Shown: in pieces, positions 1 through 11,423 of the stretch
Position numbering within the stretch: position 1 is the first letter of the stretch
Layout: every line of letters starts with the position of its first letter
Notes under the pieces: model-generated
Databases searched by the model: none
Told to the model about the DNA's origin: nothing
What the model saw: only the letters and a program-made list of their open reading frames with translations
From: Triplophysa rosa
Lineage: Eukaryota > Chordata > Actinopteri > Cypriniformes > Nemacheilidae
Length of the DNA: 64,000 nucleotides
Assembly: GCF_024868665.1 (NCBI RefSeq)
Contig: NC_079910.1
Location: 8,838,976 to 8,902,975, forward strand
Reading direction: 5' to 3'
Position numbers and translations under genes: made by a program

Positions 1-130
1 ACAACCAAAATAAATGCAACTGGAATCTGTTTCAATCAGTTTCATTCACTGATCGTAGACAGGATAAGCAGACATGCCTTATGACAGAAAGAATCCATTA
101 ATCAGATGGTGATGCTCTCATCTTCCTCAA

Positions 131-1075
131 TTATGTTCCTGTATTCCTTCGGTTTGCCGGGCTCCGTTTATGCCGCACGAAACACTTCATAAGCAGTTCA
201 TCACTGTTAAAGAGGTAAACCAGTGGGTTTATGGCACTGTTCATGCATGCCAGTCCATTTCCAATCTGGTTGGCAATGTAAATACTGGAATACCATTTGT
301 GACATTTGCCCGATAACTTGTAGATTCGAGTTACCAGGTTGAAGTTTCTGAAAATATGATAAGGAATGAAACAAATAGAGAACAGCAGTGTCAAGACCAC
401 GACCAGTCTGAGACATCTTAGCTTCAAAATGACATCCATTTCTTTCTTTGTCATCAGAGTAAAAGCCACATGTCCATAGCAGCACAGCATTATTAACAAA
501 GGAATCCCAAATCCAAAAACCGTCCTTCCGATGCTGTACTTCAGGTAATCTTTAATATAGGTGTCTGAAGTTGTGTCAAAGCAGCTTGTGTTGCTGTTGC
601 TGGTTTTCTCAAAGAACAAATCAGGCAAACATTGACAAAAGACCAAAAACCAAACAAGCAAAGCAATCATCACTGAATGTCTCACTGTAATTCTTCCATT
701 GACTCTTAAAGTGTGAACAATGCCCAGATATCTGTAAACACTGATGCACGTGAGGAAACCAATACTACCGTAAAGGTTCATACAGAAACAGAACCTCACG
801 ATCTTGCAGAAAACATCTCCAAATATCCATTGACTGTTCAATGCATAGTAAAACACCAGGAAAGGCAAAGTGAAAATGTATAAAAGGTCAGCCAGACACA
901 CGTTGAGGACAAAGATATTTACGTTACCCATTTTTTGCCAGTTCTGATACACAGATTTCAGCCCAAAAGAGTTGCCAAGAAGTCCAAGTGTGAAAACAGC
1001 AACGTACACTGTGGGTAAGAATTTGTGTGTAAAATCAAAATGAACCTTTCCGCAGGTAGAATAGTTTGACTCCAT
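131..1075 (-). CDS. P2Y1-type purinergic G-protein-coupled receptor, intronless
   Basis: Single-exon class A GPCR of 314 aa. The first in-frame ATG is at 1075; the open frame runs three codons further upstream but starts there with GTG. Seven hydrophobic segments are visible. Family marks: NLADxL-like TM2 (NVCLADLLYIF), a TM3 stretch NLYGSIGFLTCIS as in P2Y1, an extracellular-loop-2 cysteine followed by DTTSD as in P2Y1, HxxR in TM6 (FIPYHIFRNFN), and an NPLVY motif in TM7. P2Y1 receptors sense extracellular ADP and usually couple to Gq; that role is inferred from the family. Oddities: the TM3 end reads YRY instead of HRY/DRY, and two human P2Y1 nucleotide-pocket positions differ (TM7 Arg is Asn, TM3 His is Cys). 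The C-terminal tail is short. It lies 1.4 kb beyond the ccn5 stop on the same strand. It could instead be another P2Y1-like paralogue, so no symbol is given. Confidence 0.88.
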   Translation of the reverse strand: MESNYSTCGKVHFDFTHKFLPTVYVAVFTLGLLGNSFGLKSVYQNWQKMGNVNIFVLNVCLADLLYIFTLPFLVFYYALNSQWIFGDVFCKIVRFCFCMNLYGSIGFLTCISVYRYLGIVHTLRVNGRITVRHSVMIALLVWFLVFCQCLPDLFFEKTSNSNTSCFDTTSDTYIKDYLKYSIGRTVFGFGIPLLIMLCCYGHVAFTLMTKKEMDVILKLRCLRLVVVLTLLFSICFIPYHIFRNFNLVTRIYKLSGKCHKWYSSIYIANQIGNGLACMNSAINPLVYLFNSDELLMKCFVRHKRSPANRRNTGT

Positions 1076-2492
1076 TGTTATCACCAGAAAACAACTGAAT
1101 GCGACACGTGTTTTGAGTGGAAGTCAGATATTCTCACATGTAAAAATCTTACAGGAAGTGTGCATGGTGACTAATGTATTACTTGAGAAGGTAAAACAGA
1201 AGTTAGATGTCAAATAAAGCTGGGAACTAGCCTTTAAAGATTATAGGTAATTTTTTCATGGAAAATTTAAACACGACTCTTACAGTATCATATCTGTTTG
1301 ATCTTTATCCTCTTTTTTTATAATGGCACAACAACCCCTCCTGTATGCTTAAAGCAAATTCTTGCCTGCCCTTCCTTCAAAAAACAAGTGAGGGCAGTCT
1401 AACACTTTAGTTTATGAGCATCCTCAAGTCTATTGCTCATGCTATTGTTCAAGTAGATTGTAGAATAATAAAAAACAATTCTAACAATAATGTGATAATG
1501 ATGTTGTGACTAAAGAAAACTAAAACAAATCAAAGCTGTTATATTTTACTGTCTTCAAAGTAGCTATGCTTTGAATTTGCAGTTATCATTTTATGAGCCA
1601 GTTTCTTCAGGTCTCACCCTGAGATGTTTTTTAAACAATATTGAAGTGGTTCCCATCTTTTCCTCATTTAGTCCAAATCATCAATTTCAAAAACTTATTT
1701 ATTAATAAAAATTTTGTTTTATTAATTTTGAGAAGTTATGTTTTCATAATTATATTTTTGTCTACAAAAATCACTTCAAATATATAAGATCAAATATCAT
1801 TAGATCAGCTGATTTTTCACAGAAAATGATTGATATCACAAAAAAACATTTCAGTCAAATGATCCTAAACTTTCGAATACTGTACATAACACATAATTGT
1901 ACAGCTGCAAGTAAAGAACACATACAGAAAGATTAAGGAAAACATACAAAGCAATAAAATCTTTATTATTTAAAAGGGGTTGACGTGGGTTTATGGTTGT
2001 TTATTTACAGTCTGACCAGATTTACATTTTTGACTTGTGATGTGGTAAATTCTGTGATGCAACCTGAACCAAATTCCCAAACAAATTTGTAGCATTTTAG
2101 ATTCCTTAATCCAAAGTATTAAAAAATACATCTCATACTAAAATAAAAGTATCTACAAATATGTACAATAAATATTTGCATTACATTGGTAAACACCAAG
2201 ACTAGTGCGGGTCCAAATACAAGCGTAATACAGATAAATGTGCCAACAGGCTAAATGTCACATCACACATAACCAATTCCTCGCTAGTCAAATTTGTTTA
2301 AGACCATGGAGTTTTGCTTTTAATGCACCCTTAAATGCACCTTGATGTTATGTAAAATTGCTTTATGTTACTTCATATTGAGCAAAAATATATATTTCTC
2401 AAATGATATCTTTCAATAAGTTAAGACATGTAAGCCCAGCACATCTACTATCTCCTAGACCCAAAGACACAGGGCTCATATGTGGGAAATGT
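1076..2492. other. p2y-like upstream region and probable ccn5 3' UTR
   Basis: AT-rich sequence with no coding exon that I can support. The right-hand part (about 1945-2492) is probably the ccn5 3' untranslated region, because a minus-strand AATAAA lies at 1962-1967. The left part contains the 5' flank of the GPCR gene. No recognisable repeat was seen. Confidence 0.4.
1962..1967 (-). terminator. candidate poly(A) signal of ccn5
   Basis: AATAAA on the minus strand, about 530 nt past the ccn5 stop codon. Other A/T-rich hexamers occur nearby (for example near 1697-1710), so the site actually used is uncertain. Confidence 0.4.
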
Positions 2493-5433
2493 CTAACCCC
2501 AGAAAGATGTTCCTCTATATGTTCCTATAGCTGAAGAAGGGCAGTTGTAATGGCACCTGCAGGAGTTGATGGTCATGACAGCTTGATTGAACATTCTGCC
2601 CCCAGGGCAGCGGAAAGTGACCGTCATGGTGCCAGTGTGGTGCGGAGTGCAACAACGGTTGTCTGTACACAGGCCGCAATAATGGGGCCTGTAAAACCGT
2701 GTACTGTAACAGCCCTGATGGAAAAGCAGCAGAGGTCTCGCTGACCGGTAACTGGGCTGACATTTCCGTCTTGACCCCTGAAACACAGAATATGTAGTTG
2801 ATTTGGCTCTCAACTGGCTGGGTAAGCAACTAAACTAAAAATTCCTGTTGCCTGACTACAAATAAAATTGCTAAATTTAAAAATGTTATTTGTTGCATGG
2901 TGCTATAGCCAAAAATTCACAAGACATATGTGGTCAGCTCAAACTGTTTATCCTTGTTGAATATGAAACTGTATTGTACTCTGGGTTGTATTTAGTCCAT
3001 GTAAAAGAAAAAGTATATTCTGCTTTCTTAAATATGCATGATTATATGGTTAATTCTTGCATTTTACTATTTGCATTATTCATTATTAAGATCTGATTTT
3101 TGGATCATGACCCATCAGTCAAGAGCTGGATTAAAGGAAGTTTTGAATGCAAACACCTCCCATCACACAGTATAGGACAGTGGAGACTCACCTGTGGGGT
3201 TCTGTGGAGAACAGACGGACAGGGTCGGATCGTACACAAGCGTATCTGCATCTCAAGGCGGCAGGCTGGGTTTTGATTGGACACCCGTGTTGATATCCCA
3301 GGCCCACAGGTTTGTGAACAAGCACTCCATTCTGAACTACGGTCTACACAGTTTGAGCTCGGCCTGGTTTGAAATGCACCAAAGTTTGCAGGCACCGACT
3401 GTTCTGTTCTGGAAGCTGTTGCTAAACCAAAAACAATTAAATTATTAAACGTTTAAATATGAATTCTGATCTCAATAAACCTTGTATTTTGAATTAAATT
3501 ATGATCAGCTCTTGTTATAATTCGATAATCTCTAAGAATGAATACCTCCCGCCCTCAGAGATAAAAATCAGCTATTGTTGGCAACGCTGCCCTGTAAACT
3601 TCTTAAGTGTGCAGAGCACACAAAGAACAAAATGTACCATTCTAGTGGATGTAACTTGGGGGACATTGCCTTTGAAATCTTTTTTGCTGGCGTTTCACGC
3701 TATGTCTGGCTTTTTGGAGTTTATTGTTGCGTTACACAGACATGAGTCTATAGTTATGAATCATGGAAAGTTGGCCTCTGGAGCCAGCTTGTATTTGTGC
3801 TTTTGGGCTCCATCTTGGCAAGACACATTCAATTAAATAGTCAAAATCCCACAGTGAAAACCTCAGACTGGAATGTAATTTGACTTCTCAGATTGCGATT
3901 GGAATAAGAAACATTCAAAACATTTAGGCAAAATCCCAAAAGATGGAAGGCAGTTTGTAGAAAGCCTTATCCCATAAACAGTAGGACACATGCTAATTTG
4001 ACATAAAAAATTACATTTTTAAAACTTTGAGTTTTTCACTGATAAAATGTAATTACATGAAAAAGAATATAAAATGAATAGCCTATGAGTCATGTAGTTG
4101 GAATTTGAACAAACACAAAGCAACTAAAACAAACCTATGAGAGCATCCTCAAGCACAGTGTTGTCCATATTTTCACACACCCACTCTTTACAGCATTTTC
4201 CGGGTGGCTGAACCCTCCGTGGGTGAGGGCAGTCTGGGGTGGGCAGAAGAACGTCCTCTCGGCACTGGGGCACGCAGGCCACCCCTCCACCTGAACAGCG
4301 ACATTGGAGGGCACAAGACGGCTGAAATACTTGCCCCTCCTGATAAAAGACTCCATTGTGCTCACATCCCAGTTCCTTTTGACCTAAAAACAAATGATCG
4401 TACGATCTGAATGTTGTCATAAAATACTGATGTGGTAGATAAGCTTTATTTACACTGCTTCTGGATAAAGTACGTAAAAACCACATCACGTGGTCAGTCA
4501 TCACATGAACATCTGAACTAAACAACACTATTCCGTATATTGTAATAGAAAATAATAGAAAAACTGTTTTGGCACTCACTGACACACTCTCCTGGGTCAT
4601 CGGGGAAGCTGGCGCTGTAGTCACATTGCAGACCCCTCTGAATGTCACACAGAAATCGTTCAGTGCAGGCCTCACCCTGCTGCCGGGCACACATACTACA
4701 GCACTGACACCCATCCAGAATGAGAGGAACCCTCTCTGGACACACTGGTACAGAGGTACACTGACACGGCCCACCGCACTGCTGGCAGCAAACCTAAGAC
4801 AAGAGAAGCATCCTTCAGAGAATTACAGTTACACTAGCGATTTAAGGGGATAGTTCACCCCCCCAAAAATCTGTTATCATTTATTCATTCTCATTCTCTT
4901 CTTCTGTAGAAAACCAAAGAAGATATTTTGAGAAATGTCTTAGTGGTTTTGTGTCCATGCAATGGAATAGGGGGCAGTGCTGTTTGGTTACCAACATTCT
5001 TCAAAATATCATCCGTTGTGTTCTTCAGTTGAAAGAAAGTCATACAGGTTTGAAATGACATGAGGGTGAGTAAATGATAAAACAATTTCATTTTTATTAG
5101 GTATTCTGTAAATCTTCTGATCAATCAACTGTATTCAATGCTTATATTTGTATGGTGTATGTCATGGTTCTGCCCCATCTTGTCTTGCTTTTCTTGATCT
5201 TGTGGCAGAGCCATGGTAGAACCTCTTGTTTAATGTGGTGAGAAGCATTTTGGCCCACTTGGCCTTCCACATTTTCTCTCCAGGTCTCCTCATTGTTCCT
5301 GCCCTCTTGTTTCCTCGTTATTAGTTCATGCCCCGCACCTGTCCCCTCTTGATTTGGTCCCTTATTTATGCCCCTTTGTTCTCTGTCCTGTGCTGGTTCA
5401 TTGTGTTATCTGTCATTCGGTGAGTTTGTGTCT

Positions 5434-5482
<49 letters not shown>

Positions 5483-6462
5483 CAGTCAGTCTAGTCTAGT
5501 CTAGTCTAGTCTAGTCTAGTCTAGTCCAGTCCAGTCCAGTTATTTGTATTTAATGTCAATGTTTATCTCAGTCTAGTCTAGTCTAGTCTAGTCTAGTCTG
5601 TGTTCCTGTGTATCTGTCATGTTTATATCTTTGTTCTTGTTTTACCCCTTTGTGGGTTTTTGTTTTGTTAATTATTTATTAAAGTCTTGTTAACCCCTTA
5701 CCCGCTGTCTGCACTTGGGTCCTCTGTCCGTGTCACACCTCCACATTCATGACAGTGTAACTCTATTAAAATGAGACAGTTCACCCAAAAATGAAACCTC
5801 TGTCATCATTTACTCACCCTCTTGTCATTTCAAACCTGAATGACTTTCTTTCTTCCACAGAACACAAAAAAGGTATTTTGAAGAAAGTTGGTAACCGAAC
5901 GGCACCGACACCCATTCCCTTCTCTTGTATGGACATAAAACCAATGCAAGTCAATGGTGCTGGTTAACAACATTTTTCAAACGTCAAGAGGTTGAGTAAA
6001 GGATTACAGAATTTTTAATTTTGGGTGACCTATCACATTAATAGCATTGATTGTTTGTATATATTGCTTTGGATACTTTTGATGCACACATGAAGAGGAG
6101 AAACATCTGATGTGAATCACATAGACTACAGTACTGTATGTATTTCCAGGCTCTGGAAGCATTAAAAACATGCTTTCAATTATAAAACAGTGTTACAGCC
6201 AACCAGCAGGTTTAAAACTATGAGAATCTTCCATTTGTAACATTCACTCCTTTTTTAACATCAATGCCCCATTACACAGTTTACACAGAAAAAAAACCAT
6301 CCACTGAGTGAATTTCCAAACAAAACAACCACAAATCTGACAAATGTTCTATCTCCAGCAAAACATGTACATGAAGAGAGCAAATCTTACCCGTAAGCCC
6401 AGGTAGAGTAACATTGCCCATGCAATGAGTTTGTTTCTGTCTCTCTCTAGATTCCCCATCAT
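2493..6462 (-). CDS. ccn5: CCN5 / WISP2 matricellular protein, five coding exons, with a CT domain
   Basis: Secreted CCN-family protein, 349 aa, spliced from 6391-6462, 4580-4793, 4135-4383, 3192-3421 and 2493-2777. Junction phases (0,1,1,0) all agree and the total is exactly 350 codons. Domains in order: signal peptide (1-24, starting MMGN; core MLLYLGL), IGFBP-like (about 25-95, with LDGCQCC, a variant of the GCGCC hallmark), VWC (about 97-178, CEHNGVFY to CCKEWVC), TSP1 (about 200-240, WSACSQTCGPGISTRVSN), and a CT cystine knot (256-349, ten cysteines). Mammalian CCN5 stops after TSP1 at about 250 aa, so the CT domain is notable. The identity rests on the neighbouring ada gene, as in human. 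CCN proteins modulate integrin, BMP/TGF-beta and Wnt signalling outside the cell; a role here is inferred. Intron 1 is full of repeats. A start at the second ATG (6459) is also possible. Confidence 0.9.
4842..5100. mobile_element. TTAA-ended palindromic MITE, copy 1 (ccn5 intron 1)
   Basis: Begins TTAAGGGGATAGTTCACCC and ends in a degraded inverse of the same sequence (GAGGGTGAGTAAATGATA followed by a T-rich end). The same inverted-repeat element recurs at least seven times in this window. Carp-like genomes are full of this family; it has no coding capacity. Confidence 0.75.
5160..5754. mobile_element. solo LTR of an LTR retrotransposon (595 bp)
   Basis: The ends are TGTCATG and CATGACA, a perfect short inverted repeat with the canonical TG...CA. 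It is flanked on both sides by the 5-bp direct repeat GTGTA (5155-5159 and 5755-5759), a target-site duplication of typical LTR size. An ATTAAA poly(A)-like signal lies near 5679. No internal gag/pol sequence and no second LTR are present, so this is a solo LTR left by recombination. Orientation is probably plus, judging by the ATTAAA. It contains the tandem arrays listed separately. Confidence 0.85.
5434..5600. repeat. (TTAG)n and two (CTAGT)n arrays inside the solo LTR
   Basis: A tetramer array (GTTA)n covers about 5434-5481. It grades through GTCAGTC into a pentamer array (CTAGT)n to about 5525, then CCAGT variants to 5540. After 30 bp of unique sequence a second pentamer array of the same unit occupies about 5570-5600. 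Confidence 0.9.
5764..6041. mobile_element. TTAA-ended palindromic MITE, copy 2 (ccn5 intron 1)
   Basis: Left end TTAAAATGAGACAGTTCACC, with the standard interior (ATCATTTACTCACCCTC, AGGTATTTTGAAGAA, GTTGGTAACCGAAC) and a right end matching the inverse (TTTTGGGTGACCTATC). It lies 10 bp beyond the solo LTR. Confidence 0.75.
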
Positions 6463-6544
6463 GCTCTGCAATGTATGTTTCACCACAATGAGATTTTCGA
6501 CTTGTGTTACCGTTTGCTCACTGCCTGGCTCTGTGCACATGCAC

Positions 6545-6571
6545 TTTTATAAAGTCGCCCCTCTGATGTCA
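6545..6571 (-). promoter_or_regulatory. ccn5 core promoter: TATA box plus CRE/AP-1-like site
   Basis: On the minus strand TTTATAAAAG (6545-6554) lies about 85 nt upstream of the ccn5 ATG, which puts transcription start near 6515-6520. Immediately upstream, 6564-6571 reads TGACATCA on the minus strand, one base from the palindromic cAMP-response element TGACGTCA. The spacing is right for a TATA promoter; factor binding is inferred. Confidence 0.55.
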
Positions 6572-9500
6572 TAGCCTGTCTGTAAACAGTGGCTGGAGCA
6601 GCATCAGAAATGTTTCAAATTCCACATATCCTTTACCCATTTCTACAACCAGGAATATTTTTTCCTCTGCTTGTCTGCTCTGGCTTGCAATGTGAAACAA
6701 TAAACATACTCATTTGGAAGAGAAAACACACAAGACTTGTTTTGGATTCCATCAGAAGCTGAAGATATTAATTTGAAATTAATTTGCACATTGAAAGTAT
6801 TTTAATGGTTATTGTTTATTGAATCACTAGAACAAATATTTTTGAATTAGAAACTATATGGATCTATATAAATGGATATATGGGTCTATATCAAAAGTAA
6901 TGGACGGCTTTAAAAAAGGTTTTAAGTTTTGAATACTGTATACTTCTATTACATGAGGTGCTCAGATGGGAAAAAAACTTAAATGCAGGATGACCCTGTG
7001 TGAAAGAATGTATAAAAATAGAACTTACCTTTTTAAATCTTGTGTTGTAAATTCAGCTGGAGCACATATGGGCTGCCAAATATAGATGTGACTGTTAGTC
7101 CAAAACCCGTCCTGTATTTATTTTCACAAATCTTTGGAATGCACAATACTGTAAAGGTCCGTTTTAGGGATGAGGCAGCAACATTCTGTCATGTTGTTGA
7201 AAGACAACATCAGTCTTTCTTATTCAGTGTGTTTTCTGCTGTGACACATGAAGACTGCCAGTCAAAGTAATCAAAATATTATTAACCTATAAACGTTTTT
7301 ATAACAACATTCATAAAAGTCCAGAAGAAACATGTTACGGACAAGGTCAGGAATGTGTAAATGTTCTGGGAAGATGATTCACAAAAATATTTTTAAATGT
7401 TTAGAAATTAACTGAGCAAGACAAGCAGATGTAGAAGAAAAGCTTTCTCTTTCACTTCTCAAGTCCAGACAGCTGCGTTTACACGTACAGTTGGAAAGCT
7501 TGTAGATTTCCAATACTGTCTCATGGAAAAGTTGTCACTTACATGAGTTTAGCTTTTATTGCCTGCCTGTTGACTTTAGTTTACAGGAATACAGGATACA
7601 AACTGGCGGATTCTGATTCGAATGGATGTTACAGAATAATTCAGCTGTGGGCAGGAGTGCTTTCATTTAACACCTGCTTTGGTACAGAATTAAAATCCCA
7701 GTGAAACCCTGAAAACTAAATGACAGCAATTTTATATTTAATGTAATTAAATGTAATTATTTTCATTATAGAAATAAGTTTTGATAAGTAAATCTTTCTA
7801 CAAAGACTTGCAGTGCAACTGTTTATTTTGCTGATCCTTGTTGTGCTAAAATGACTGGATCTTCAGTTTCAGACATACAGTATGCAATTTTCACTCTTCC
7901 CATTACATGACAAACTGGAGCAATCCCCGATAATACGGTTTATCTGGTTTAACCAGATAAACTGAACTTTAAACATTTTTAGGGTTTGCCAGATACTACT
8001 TTATAGACTTCATGTTAGAAAAACCTGTGATGTGCCTTTGAGGTTTGAAGAATTTGGCCACATCTGCAGTATCGGTGCATGCATCATAGTTTCTTTAATA
8101 AGTTGGAAAACTAGAAACAGATTTTTTACTTTGTATTACTTCTACTTCTAAATACAACATATCTTACATTCAAAATTATGCAAACACATGATGTTCAACG
8201 ACCAACATATAACAAATGCAAAATATAAGAAACAAAGACGTGGCTTTGGCTAAGTGTAACTTGAGATATCTTTGGCATGCAAATGTATTTTGCATTACAG
8301 ATTTTCAGTGAATAATCATTTACATTTATATCTGTTTCTCACACAAAGCTTCAGAAGATCTCTCTAAATAGCTGTCTGGGTTATGATGCTTTCACTGTGC
8401 TTTGTCATCCTGTGAAGCTTATACATATTGTAGCAAGAGGCTAAGATATTCTGATAAACTTCTCTTTTGTCCTTCCATAGAAAATAGAATGTCAAGGGTT
8501 TAGACCTACACGAGGGTGAGAAAATCATGAAAGAATTGTAATTTTTGGGTGAGCTATCCATTTGAAGAGAGACATTTTTTAAAATATTTTGTTAGTTGAC
8601 ATCATAAGACATGCTTTGTTCACTATCAAAAGCACCCTGTGTACAGAAAAACAGTACAGCTTTCTGGTTGATTTCAGTTTCCATTCATTTGAACAACTTC
8701 TTTCTCACACATTAACCACAGATGTGACCCAGATGTGTTGCAAAATTTAGACAAATCACCTTCTAAACAGCAGATCCTGTTCTGTGATGGCTGTTCCAAA
8801 TACAGGGGTCTTAAAAGTAAAGGCCTTTGTTTTTGATAAGACCAAGCTCCTAAGAAGGTGTCATGAAGTGACATTTCCTCTGCCAACCACAGGAAAACTG
8901 TCAGACAACACACACACACTTATTGTACAGTAACAGTGAACTATACCTGTATATATACTGTATTGAATCTTTGAACTCTTTTAATGTAAATATTCAGAGT
9001 CACTGCCATTTAAAACAAAATGCTCCATTAAATAAACTTATATTTAACAAAATTGCACTGCGATAATAAATAAATATATTATACAGTATCTTTGCCTAGT
9101 TTTCCAGAACGAATATCAAAAAAATCTTAATTCAAGGTACATTAACTTGAATAAAATGTACTCCTGTTTCCTAAAAAACAATTATTAAAATTAAGCGAGT
9201 TGCGTCAAACAATAAAAAATATCTACCAATGGGGTAAAAAGTTAACTTGAATTAAACTTAATAAAGACACAGAACGTATTTATGTTTCTTCCCCACTGGC
9301 AGATTTGTTCCACACTGTTTTATGCATTAACTTAATTGTGATTTTCTTCAGAAAACATTACTTTTTAGGTCATTTTGCTTCTAAAGTCATTTTTTTAGTG
9401 GACTGCACTGGGAAACGAGACAAAAATACTAAAATCTGTTTTTTTTGCACTGTACTGGACATTCACAGAGTGTGGGTGGATTACATTTTTCAATAGCTGG

Positions 9501-10804
9501 CCATAAACCGATACAGTATTAATGACTACCACATTTTTATAACATCTTATAAAAATGCGTTCCTGTGGGAACATGGATGTTGATTTATCAAAATCATAAG
9601 ACACACACTCCAAAGTAATCTATAAAAAATGATTGAGGTCTATATCTTTGAGTTCAGTTAAGACTGTGAAATCTTAAACGATGTTTAGAGAAATGGTTAT
9701 AAAGAAACCCGAAATCAAAGATTTAAAAAGCCACTTCCTAGTTCCTAACATGCTGTTTAGCTGGAAAGGAGAAAATCTCCACAACCGCCAACCCACTGAA
9801 AGCCACTTGCACAAAAAGTAAGAGCCATATAACAGAATGCTGATGCAAGACATCTCAAATGAAGAATCAGTTAAATGAGGCACTGAACATTATCGTGATC
9901 AAACAAAAATATGTACAATTTTGATTTGGTTACAATAAAAGTATTTTGATTACACCCAGGATTGAGTCACAAGGTTAAATACAGTTGATGTCACAGAGAC
10001 ATGAATAACAAATGAAATTCTTAAGCCGTTAGATGGGGGGTGTTGTGCAGAAAGCCACAAATGACAGAAAACAGATTTAAATAAATTGCCTCTGTATAAA
10101 AGAATGTTTTGACATCTGCCCTCAAGCTTTACATCTCTATCCATGTCTTAATAGCACAGAGAGTAATGAGGGATTTATAGAAATCATGGGGCGACCACAA
10201 TCCCAAACAGTTCCAGCAGACTGATGTATGACACATTTAATGGGATGTTTTTGCTGGTTGTGAAACAGAGAAAGGCCCATGTGGCTTCCTGCAGTGAGTT
10301 GCTGGATTACCAAGTTAAACAAGCATTGATGTTTGGGAACTTAAATGGTAACTGTTTTAGCCATGCAGTCATTGTAACGCTGCATTCTTTCCATGCATCA
10401 CATTTTGCATGTTATAGTTGTAAAATGTATTCCAATACATTGGTATTATTAATGACCTTTTCTGTAGATCCACTACCAGTAGATCACTATATTGGCAGCT
10501 CAAGGGTCATATTTGATCCCCAGAGAACACTTATTTATAACTATATAAGTCGCCTCTTCATACAAATTTAAAACGTTACATGCAAATATGAAGTAAAATC
10601 CCAGTAATTTAAGGTGTGTACAAATGCTGTGGACCTGTACTTATGCTGCGTTCAAGACACCTGGGAAGTAGGATATTTCCCACCACAAACGCGGAAGTAA
10701 CGTCTAGATTTACTAACATTAAACGTATTTAGAAACATTAAAACATAATGTTACCAATGACTTGGTAGCATTAAAACATTACAACAAGGCCTATCTATTA
10801 ACAT
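6572..10804. other. ccn5-ada intergenic region
   Basis: AT-rich, with no coding exon that I can support. It holds a 25-nt perfect palindrome (7938-7962), a MITE right-end fragment (about 8510-8565) and otherwise unique-looking sequence. All ORFs are short and lack family signatures. Because ccn5 and ada point away from each other, enhancers for either gene could lie here, but none can be shown. Confidence 0.35.
7938..7962. repeat. 25-nt perfect palindrome with two inverted GATA-type sites
   Basis: Two 12-nt arms, GTTTATCTGGTT and AACCAGATAAAC, are exact reverse complements around a single T. Each arm contains AGATAA/TTATCT, a GATA-factor core, in opposing orientation. It lies in the ccn5-ada intergenic region. 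Confidence 0.7.
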
Positions 10805-10949
10805 TAAAAGAGCCCCGTTACGCTAGCAACGCCAAGGTCATGGGTTCGAGCCCAGGGCTTGCGCGTACATTAATACGAATGTATAGTATAATGCAATGTA
10901 AATCGCTTTGGATAAAAGCGTCTGCCAAATGCATAAATGTAAATGTAAT
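10805..10949 (+). mobile_element. tRNA-derived SINE, copy 1
   Basis: Contains a pol III B-box-like GGTTCGAGCCC (10843-10853) after CCAAGGTCATG. The 3' tail carries the teleost SINE motif CGCTTTGGATAAAAGCGTCT and ends in an AAATGTAAATGTAA run. The 5' tRNA-like head is degraded. It lies about 0.9 kb upstream of ada. Confidence 0.75.
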
Positions 10950-11423
10950 CTAGTGGCCAATGTACATTAGAAGTTTACGCCGCACTGCTCCTTTGAGAAA
11001 AATAAACAGCAATAACAACAATCTATATTCGTGACCCCGAACAAAAATCTAAATCACATCTCACTTTTTTTTATTTCAGAATAAACACAGTAGCATCCGC
11101 ACGAGGGCGCCAACGTTTCAAACGTGGCAGGCGTTTACTTGTTTGAACTACCATTATCTTAGTTTTACGGACTCTCGACAGGTCTTCTGTGCCTTTAAAT
11201 TCAGGAATAACTTAAGAAATCTCGGTAGGTTAAACAAACTTTAAAGCATAATTTACAACAAAGCGAACATGAGCCTATAGTTTAGTCCGTACCAAACAAA
11301 AGCCCAACCGGAGCAGATCAAAGTCTTAATCATACTCAGACTAGTCATTTTTCACGAAATCGTCTTGTTTCGTTAACAAAACATTTGGAAACCTTTCCGT
11401 AAACCTGTCTACGCTGCCATCCA

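Noticed and set aside
4124..4774. Single continuous 216-codon frame as one exon
   Set aside because: It reads through an intron in the wrong frame. The true ccn5 exons are 4580-4793 and 4135-4383, split by consensus splice sites.
10843..10853. tRNA gene from the B-box
   Set aside because: Only a B box and SINE tail are present; no cloverleaf or A box, so it is a SINE.
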